A DNA stretch of 10,342 nt from Fimenecus sp051881355 (GTDB lineage Bacteria; Bacillota; Clostridia; Oscillospirales; Acutalibacteraceae), in contig JBJEPS010000074.1 of the NCBI GenBank assembly GCA_051881355.1, positions 1 to 10,342 on the forward strand. The letters run 5' to 3'. Below are positions 5,977 to 10,342 of the stretch, piece by piece. The stretch's first letter is position 1. Each line of letters begins with the position of its first letter. The notes beneath the pieces are model-generated. The model did not search any database. It worked only from the letters and a program-made list of their open reading frames with translations, and was not told where the DNA came from. The position numbers were made by a program, and so were the translations under genes.

Positions 5977-6005
5977 ATTTTACCACAGCACAATACATTG
6001 TGCAA
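5977..6005 (-). promoter_or_regulatory. Promoter of the alpha-mannosidase gene
   Basis: On the minus strand the -35 box TTGCAC (6005-6000) and the -10 box TAAAAT (5982-5977) are separated by 17 bases, 31 bases ahead of the ATG at 5946. It sits in the 75-base gap after folC, so the mannosidase has its own start of transcription, though read-through from folC is possible because no clear terminator follows folC. Confidence 0.75.
5988..6003. promoter_or_regulatory. Inverted repeat overlapping the mannosidase promoter, candidate operator
   Basis: GCACAAT and ATTGTGC form a perfect seven-base inverted repeat around two central bases. It covers the 3' part of the -35 box and most of the spacer, the classic position for a repressor that blocks polymerase. 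A terminator for folC is less likely because no T-run follows on the minus strand. The regulator is not in the window; LacI- or GntR-type proteins are candidates by context only. Confidence 0.55.
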
Positions 6006-6021
6006 GCACAGATACGAAAAA

Positions 6022-7275
6022 TCACCCGAATAAATCCGACAGCAAATAAAACGAGCCGCAAACAAGCAAAAGCCCGTCCTTTTCCGTGTGTTCGCGTGCA
6101 AGACGCAACGCGTCCTGCGGATTCTCTGCCGCAAAGGTTTGCAATGGCAAATCCGACACCGCTTGCTGCAACACTGCGGGTGCGGCGGCACGGGGATTTT
6201 CGGGTTTTGTGAACACCGCGATTTTGCATAGCGGCAGAACGGCACGCAAATAGGCTTCGCAGTCCTTATCCGCCATCATTCCTATAAGCGCGGTGATATT
6301 TTCAGGCGCGAATTGCCGAAGTACTGCCGCAAGCGCCGCGGCGCATTCGGGATTGTGCCCGCCGTCTAAAAGCATCGGCGGCGTGCCTTGTCGGTACTCC
6401 ATTCGCCCACGCATTTTTGTATTTTGCAACCCATTTTTGATGTTTTCGCCTGTCACGCACGGCAGGCATTTCGCCGCTTCGATAACGCCGACGGCATTTT
6501 CGACCTGATGGTGCCCGACCAGCGGCAGACGATAGGTTTCGCCGTCATAGGCGAATACGGTTTCCGATATGGTTTTCGACAGAATTTCGGCATTTGCAAG
6601 CGGCGCAACCGTAAAACGGCAATGCACACGTTCGGCGGTTTCCCGAAGCACGGCAAACGCTTGCGGGTCTTGCGCAGAGGTGGTCACGCAAATGCTGTTT
6701 TCTTTGAGAATTCCCGCTTTTTCGGCGGCAATTTGCTCGATGGTATCGCCCAAAATTTGGGTATGGTCTAACGAAACCGAGGTAATCACGCACACCTCTG
6801 GCGCAGGAATAATATTGGTCGAGTCATACCGCCCGCCCAAGCCAACTTCCAACACGACATAATCGCAGTTTTGCTCTTGAAAATACAACAGCGCCGCGGC
6901 GGTAATTGCTTCAAACTCGGTCGGCACGATGTTTTGTTGATGTAAGACTTCGATTGCCGCTTTGACGCGTTCGGTAACGGCGGCAAGGTGCTCTTCCGAT
7001 ATGTTTTGATTGTTGATTTGGATACGCTCGCAAAATGAGAAAACATAAGGCGAGGTAAACAGTCCCGTTTTATACCCCGCATCTTTCAAAATTTCGCTGA
7101 GCATCGTGGAGGTACTCCCCTTGCCGTTGGTGCCCGCCACATGCACAAAGCGTAAATCGTTTTGCGGGTTGCCGAGCCGTTCCAAAAGCGCGGCAATTCG
7201 CGAAAGTCCGGGTTTTATTCCGAATGCCAACAGCGAATGGAAATACGCCACCGCTTCACGGTACGTCATAGACAT
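6022..7275 (-). CDS. folC: Bifunctional folylpolyglutamate synthase / dihydrofolate synthase
   Basis: A 417-residue Mur-ligase-family enzyme that adds glutamate to folates (and, in many bacteria, to dihydropteroate) using ATP in the cytoplasm. The P-loop is in HVAGTNGKGSTST near residues 45-57. EVGLGGRYDSTN (near 143) and SLDHTQILGDTIEQIAAEKAG (starting near 168) are the central-domain signatures that bind ATP and metal. LDGGHNPE begins the C-terminal Rossmann-like ligase domain. Length is typical. The ATG at 7275 is preferred over the in-frame ATG at 7269 because GAGGT lies six bases upstream. That site is inside the last codons of the exonuclease III gene, whose stop is two bases away, so the two genes are probably co-transcribed and translationally coupled. 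Whether it also has dihydrofolate synthase activity cannot be decided from the sequence. Confidence 0.95.
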   Translation of the reverse strand: MSMTYREAVAYFHSLLAFGIKPGLSRIAALLERLGNPQNDLRFVHVAGTNGKGSTSTMLSEILKDAGYKTGLFTSPYVFSFCERIQINNQNISEEHLAAVTERVKAAIEVLHQQNIVPTEFEAITAAALLYFQEQNCDYVVLEVGLGGRYDSTNIIPAPEVCVITSVSLDHTQILGDTIEQIAAEKAGILKENSICVTTSAQDPQAFAVLRETAERVHCRFTVAPLANAEILSKTISETVFAYDGETYRLPLVGHHQVENAVGVIEAAKCLPCVTGENIKNGLQNTKMRGRMEYRQGTPPMLLDGGHNPECAAALAAVLRQFAPENITALIGMMADKDCEAYLRAVLPLCKIAVFTKPENPRAAAPAVLQQAVSDLPLQTFAAENPQDALRLAREHTEKDGLLLVCGSFYLLSDLFG

Positions 7276-7277
7276 AC

Positions 7278-8036
7278 TTACACCTCAATTATCAATTCCA
7301 CGGGGCAGTGGTCGGAGCCGAAGATTTCATTGTGAATGGAGGCGCTGACCAATTTGTCTTTTAACCGCTCAGACACGCAGAAATAGTCAATCCGCCAACC
7401 CGCGTTGTTGGCGCGCGCGTTAAAACGGTAGCTCCACCACGAATATGCGCCCGTCAGGTCCGGGTAAAAACAGCGGAACGTATCCACAAAGCCGCTTTCC
7501 AAAAGCTCGGTGAATTTGCCGCGCTCCTCGTCGGAAAAGCCTGCGTTGCCGCGGTTGGTTTTCGGGTTTTTCAGGTCAATTTCCTCGTGCGCAACATTCA
7601 AATCGCCGCAGAAAATCACAGGCTTGCGGCTGTCCAAGTCCAATAAGTAATTGCGGAACTTATCCTCCCAGCTCATTCGGTATTCTATGCGCTTTAAACC
7701 GTCCTGCGCGTTGGGCGTATAGCAGGTCACCACAAAATACGTATCATATTCGAGCGTAATCACACGCCCCTCGTTGTCGTAATAGGCGTCGTTCATTCCG
7801 TAAGTCACCGAAAGCGGTTCTTCCTTTGTATATATTGCCGTGCCCGAATAGCCTTTTTTCTCGGCGTAATTCCAAAAAGAATAATACCCGTCAAATTCCA
7901 AATCCAACTGCCCTGCCTGCAATTTGGTTTCCTGCAGACAGAAAAAGTCTGCGTCGAGCGCCAAAAATTCCGCCTCGAAATTTTTCCCGACGCATGCGCG
8001 CAGCCCGTTGACATTCCACGAAATCAGTTTTTTCAT
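7278..8036 (-). CDS. xth: Exodeoxyribonuclease III / AP endonuclease
   Basis: A 252-residue enzyme of the ExoA/XthA branch of the EEP superfamily. It nicks DNA 5' of abasic sites and degrades 3' ends in base-excision repair. The ATG at 8036 has GGAGG five bases upstream; the longer frame to 8165 has no such site and runs into the divergent promoter. All expected active-site motifs are present: ISWNVNGLRA (N8), FCLQETKLQ (metal-binding E36), CYTPNA (Y106), GDLNVAH (D145 and N147), RIDYF (D217) and GSDHCPVE (D242, H243). Length equals that of the Bacillus ExoA type. It is the first gene of a minus-strand pair with folC, starting from the divergent region at 8037-8181, where its promoter is not clear (TACAAT near 8075 is the best -10 candidate but has a poor -35). 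Confidence 0.96.
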   Translation of the reverse strand: MKKLISWNVNGLRACVGKNFEAEFLALDADFFCLQETKLQAGQLDLEFDGYYSFWNYAEKKGYSGTAIYTKEEPLSVTYGMNDAYYDNEGRVITLEYDTYFVVTCYTPNAQDGLKRIEYRMSWEDKFRNYLLDLDSRKPVIFCGDLNVAHEEIDLKNPKTNRGNAGFSDEERGKFTELLESGFVDTFRCFYPDLTGAYSWWSYRFNARANNAGWRIDYFCVSERLKDKLVSASIHNEIFGSDHCPVELIIEV

Positions 8037-8090
8037 ATTGTCCTCCGAAAGTTGGCATAATGTTGTATTTATTGTAACATCTTTCCGTGT

Positions 8091-8108
8091 ATAAATCCAT
8101 AGATTTAT
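8091..8108. repeat. AT-rich inverted repeat between divergent genes
   Basis: ATAAATC and GATTTAT form a perfect seven-base inverted repeat around CATA, ending two bases before the -35 box of the plus-strand promoter. It could be an operator shared by the two divergent genes or an AT-rich upstream element. AT-rich palindromes of this size also occur by chance. Confidence 0.35.
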
Positions 8109-8109
8109 G

Positions 8110-8138
8110 TTGACTTTTGAAAAAAAGTACTGTAATAT
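8110..8138 (+). promoter_or_regulatory. Promoter of the 303-residue membrane protein gene
   Basis: The -35 box TTGACT (8110-8115) and the -10 box TAATAT (8133-8138) have a 17-base spacer. Predicted transcription starts near 8145, about 37 bases before the chosen ATG, with a GGAGG ribosome binding site in between. Confidence 0.82.
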
Positions 8139-8181
8139 GGAATTTATTGAACGATGGGCTGTCATGAGACGGAGGAATCAA

Positions 8182-9093
8182 ATGCAAAATCAAGGAAGCA
8201 ACAAAAAGACAGGCGCACAAAAAAACGAAAGCCTTTGGAAAGTGTTTTCCGACACCTTTTTGCGTGCGGAATTTTTGCTTTTGTTTTTTCTGTTGGTCTA
8301 TGCGACCGTGCATCTTTTGCAGTCGGAGAATGCATTTCTCGGTGCGGACGGTCAGTTGTATGCTGTGCCGCCGGTAACACCCGCGCCCAGCACGGATACG
8401 CTTTTGCCGGCAGAGCTCCCGACAGCAGTAGAAACAGACGCTTTGGGACCGATTTTGAGCGACCCTACCGTCAATCTGTTGCAAGCGCCGCAAACCAAAG
8501 GCGAAATTGCCGCCTACTATGTGGCGGTGCTGACCCATGCCAAGGAAAACGCTGCGTCGGTAACTTTGGTACAGAAAAAAGGCACAAACTATAACGGTGT
8601 GGTGGAAGCAGGCAACAATCCGTTTCTCGGCTCGGTCGCAAAATCGCTGATGAATTCTTTTTTGAAAGAGGAAACGCCGAATACCGTTTATACCACGCGC
8701 GCAGACATATACGATAACTTCATTCCCCGCGGCACGGACTGTCATTTAACAGAAAGCGATTTGGACGAGGCATACTGTTCGGAAAGCGGCGGCATCTATA
8801 CGATTTTCGTCAAAGTAAAGCCTGATGATAATCCACAGGCAGGCTACGGCTCCGGTGCGGTCGGCTCGGTGATTACCAAAGAGGAAATCGATTCAGCGGT
8901 CAACGGCAAGGTGAAATTGGAAAATGTCATTTGCCGCTATGACGGTGCGTATTCCCAAATCAAAGTTGACAAAACGACGGGCAATCTTTTGGAAATTCAA
9001 TCCTCGTTGCCGATGTATTTGTGCCTGACGGCTATGGGGCTGGACTGCCGCATTGGCTTGCAGTTCGACGAATACTGGACGGTACAATGGTAA
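8182..9093 (+). CDS. Membrane-anchored protein of unknown function
   Basis: A 303-residue protein that I do not recognise. The ATG at 8182 is preferred because GGAGG lies six bases upstream, downstream of a good promoter; earlier in-frame ATGs lack a site. The N-terminus (1-27) is polar and basic, and one hydrophobic segment at about 28-46 (FLLLFFLLVYATVHLL) has no cleavage or lipobox signal, so it should be a type II anchor with the rest outside. Residues about 61-85 are rich in Pro, Thr and Ala, like a flexible linker. The outer domain (about 100-303) ends in alternating strand-like segments including VICRYDGAYSQIKVDKTTGNLL and has cysteines at 187, 199, 251, 281 and 289. No enzymatic motif is visible. 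It is transcribed alone, between its own promoter and terminator. A cell-envelope role is inference from topology only. Confidence 0.85.
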   Translation: MQNQGSNKKTGAQKNESLWKVFSDTFLRAEFLLLFFLLVYATVHLLQSENAFLGADGQLYAVPPVTPAPSTDTLLPAELPTAVETDALGPILSDPTVNLLQAPQTKGEIAAYYVAVLTHAKENAASVTLVQKKGTNYNGVVEAGNNPFLGSVAKSLMNSFLKEETPNTVYTTRADIYDNFIPRGTDCHLTESDLDEAYCSESGGIYTIFVKVKPDDNPQAGYGSGAVGSVITKEEIDSAVNGKVKLENVICRYDGAYSQIKVDKTTGNLLEIQSSLPMYLCLTAMGLDCRIGLQFDEYWTVQW

Positions 9094-9122
9094 CACAATC
9101 CAGCGCAAATAAAATGCTTTTT

Positions 9123-9153
9123 GAAAAGTGCCTGCGGGCGCTTTTCTTTTTTT
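9123..9153 (+). terminator. Intrinsic terminator after the membrane protein gene
   Basis: GAAAAGTGCC (9123-9132) pairs with GGCGCTTTTC (9137-9146) around TGCG, ten pairs with one T-G wobble, followed by seven T. It lies 30 bases past the stop codon and separates this gene from the downstream phosphatase unit. Confidence 0.93.
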
Positions 9154-9180
9154 GCAAAATATGCTATACTGTTTTATATT
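9152..9180 (+). promoter_or_regulatory. Promoter of the HAD phosphatase-rnhA unit
   Basis: The -35 box TTGCAA (9152-9157) and the -10 box TATATT (9175-9180) have a 17-base spacer, directly after the terminator T-run. Transcription would start near 9187, leaving a very short leader that barely includes the GAGGAG site. A second -10-like hexamer, TATACT (9165-9170), would give a longer leader but lacks a good -35 box. Either may be used. Confidence 0.65.
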
Positions 9181-9199
9181 CTGTTGTGAGGAGCGCACT

Positions 9200-9985
9200 A
9201 TGCAAAACCCTGATTTTTTAAAAACCAAATATTTCATTGTTGATATGGACGGTACATTTTACCTCGACGGCAATTTAATTGACGGCGCGTTGGATTTTTT
9301 GGCGCGTGTCAAAAAGTTGGGCAAGGACTTTTTCTTTTTCACCAACAATTCCTCAAACAATGTGGAAGTTTGTCGACAAAAGCTCTCCAAAATGGGATGC
9401 GACGTACCGCCCGAAAAAATCATTATTTCCTCACATGTAACGGCGGATTTTTTATTGCGTAACCGCAAAGGGCAAACCGTCTATCTGCTCGGCAACGAAC
9501 GGCTGACCGCAGATTTCAAAGCGGCAGGTATCCCTTTGGTGCAGGAAAATCCCGACATTGTGGTTTTGGGGTTTGACACCACGCTCACCTATCAAAAGCT
9601 TTGGGACGCGTGCCGTTATATTGCAAACGGGGCGGAATATATTGCGACGCACCCCGATTTCAACTGTCCGACGGCAGACGGGTTTATGCCTGACACGGGT
9701 TCCATGATGGCGCTTATCAAGGCTTCGACGGGGAAAGACCCGTTGGTGATGGGCAAACCGCACCGTTACACGGTAGAATACCTGACCAACCGTCTCGGCT
9801 GTACGGCGGACGAGCTGTGCTTTATCGGCGACCGCTTGGAAACGGATATTTTAATCGGGCAAAAGCACAATATTCCCTCGGTGTTGGTGCTGACGGGTGT
9901 AACAGACCGAGAAACTTACGAAAAAAGCGACATTCGCGCCACACTGGTCTGTGACTCGCTGAAAGCCTTTTCGGCAGTGCTATAA
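9200..9985 (+). CDS. HAD-superfamily (subclass IIA, NagD-type) phosphatase
   Basis: A 261-residue cytoplasmic phosphatase of the NagD/AraL/4-nitrophenylphosphatase group. The ATG at 9200 has GAGGAG about six bases upstream; the longer frame back to 9128 begins inside the terminator. HAD motif I is FIVDMDGTFY with nucleophile D15 and general acid D17. Motif II is FTNNSSNN (T48). The C2-type cap lies between motifs II and III. Motif III lysine is K186 in MGKPH, and motif IV is IGDRLETDILIG with D211 and D216. By family knowledge such enzymes dephosphorylate small phosphorylated metabolites (sugar phosphates, nucleoside monophosphates, glycerol or glycolate phosphates) with Mg2+. The substrate cannot be told from sequence, so no gene symbol is given. 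It is followed after nine bases by ribonuclease HI, probably on the same transcript. Confidence 0.94.
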   Translation: MQNPDFLKTKYFIVDMDGTFYLDGNLIDGALDFLARVKKLGKDFFFFTNNSSNNVEVCRQKLSKMGCDVPPEKIIISSHVTADFLLRNRKGQTVYLLGNERLTADFKAAGIPLVQENPDIVVLGFDTTLTYQKLWDACRYIANGAEYIATHPDFNCPTADGFMPDTGSMMALIKASTGKDPLVMGKPHRYTVEYLTNRLGCTADELCFIGDRLETDILIGQKHNIPSVLVLTGVTDRETYEKSDIRATLVCDSLKAFSAVL

Positions 9986-9994
9986 GGAGTATGT

Positions 9995-10342
9995 ATGACT
10001 GAGGTTGAATTGTTTACGGACGGCGCGTGCTCGGGCAATCCCGGTCCCGGCGGCTGGGGTGCCATTTTACGCTGTCACGGAAAAGAAAAAGAGCTTTCGG
10101 GCGGTAACGAAAACACCACCAACAACAAAATGGAGCTGACGGCAGTCATTGAAGGGTTAAAAGCGCTTAAATTCCCGTGCAAGGTGACGCTTTACACCGA
10201 CTCAAAATATGTTTCGGACGGACTTTCGCTCGGTTGGGCGGAAGCCTGGAAAGCACGCGGTTGGAAAAAGAAAGACGGCAAGCCCGCTCTCAATCCCGAG
10301 CTTTGGGACGAGCTGTTGACGCTGTATCACACCCACGAGGTA
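9995..10342 (+). CDS. rnhA: Ribonuclease HI, N-terminal part (runs off the right edge)
   Basis: The first 116 residues of type 1 RNase H, which cuts the RNA strand of RNA-DNA hybrids. The start is the ATG at 9995 with AAGGAG five bases upstream; the ATG at 9991 meets a stop after three codons. Catalytic carboxylates visible are D9 in FTDGACSGNPGPGGWGA, E47 in NKMELTA and D69 in LYTDSKY. The basic handle region KARGWKKKDGKPALN, followed by LWDELL, is typical of the E. coli-type enzyme rather than the short archaeal or halophile forms. The fourth carboxylate and catalytic histidine, expected in the missing C-terminus, are outside the window. The gene lies nine bases after the phosphatase stop, without its own visible promoter. 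Confidence 0.96.
   Translation, partial: MTEVELFTDGACSGNPGPGGWGAILRCHGKEKELSGGNENTTNNKMELTAVIEGLKALKFPCKVTLYTDSKYVSDGLSLGWAEAWKARGWKKKDGKPALNPELWDELLTLYHTHEV

Noticed and set aside
5988..6003. Terminator for folC
   Set aside because: The inverted repeat is perfect but only seven pairs and is followed by TGTGGTAAAA on the minus strand, with no T-run. Its overlap with a promoter fits an operator better.
7891..8745. Minus-strand reading frame of 284 codons spanning the divergent intergenic region
   Set aside because: It overlaps exonuclease III in another frame, the promoter, and the membrane protein gene on the opposite strand. It has no ribosome binding site and no family motif.
9128..9199. 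Longer start for the HAD phosphatase
   Set aside because: The upstream codons run through the terminator stem, its T-run and the promoter. The ATG at 9200 has a GAGGAG site and gives a protein of normal length.

Overview
The window reads as a chromosomal segment from a Firmicute, most likely a gut-type Clostridia (Oscillospiraceae/Ruminococcaceae-like). This rests on strong GGAGG-type ribosome binding sites, TTGACA/TATAAT-type promoters with 17-base spacers, a T-box riboswitch ahead of a tRNA synthetase gene, and the identities of the housekeeping proteins. The family-level placement is inference. Most genes are ordinary housekeeping genes; the most unusual stretch is at 2423-2893.

Layout from left to right. 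Bases 1-992 (minus) hold the N-terminal third of valyl-tRNA synthetase, cut by the window edge. It is preceded by a well-formed valine T-box leader with its terminator, and by a consensus promoter whose -35 box contains the stop codon of the upstream gene. Bases 1324-2312 (minus) hold a two-gene unit, a small Xre-type regulator overlapping comF by four bases. Bases 2423-2893 hold four copies of a short imperfect-palindrome repeat arranged as two inverted pairs. One pair tightly encloses a 93-residue GIY-YIG nuclease gene and the other is empty. This resembles a REPIN/RAYT or MITE arrangement, but with a GIY-YIG protein in the place of the transposase. Bases 2914-5946 (minus) hold a cytoplasmic GH38 alpha-mannosidase with its own promoter, overlapped by a perfect inverted repeat that looks like an operator. 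Bases 6022-8036 (minus) hold folC and exodeoxyribonuclease III, two bases apart and probably co-transcribed.

From about 8037 the direction switches. A divergent intergenic region carries a strong plus-strand promoter for an unrecognised 303-residue membrane-anchored protein, which ends in a strong intrinsic terminator. A promoter follows for a NagD-type HAD phosphatase, with ribonuclease HI nine bases downstream and running off the right edge.

How the genes work together: the clear functional links are local. The T-box senses uncharged tRNA-Val and controls valS. The Xre protein is translationally coupled to comF. Exonuclease III and FolC share a transcript without an obvious shared pathway. 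The GIY-YIG gene and its flanking repeats look like one compact selfish or domesticated unit sitting between the comF unit and the mannosidase gene. No tRNA, rRNA, CRISPR array, prophage or conventional insertion sequence was seen.
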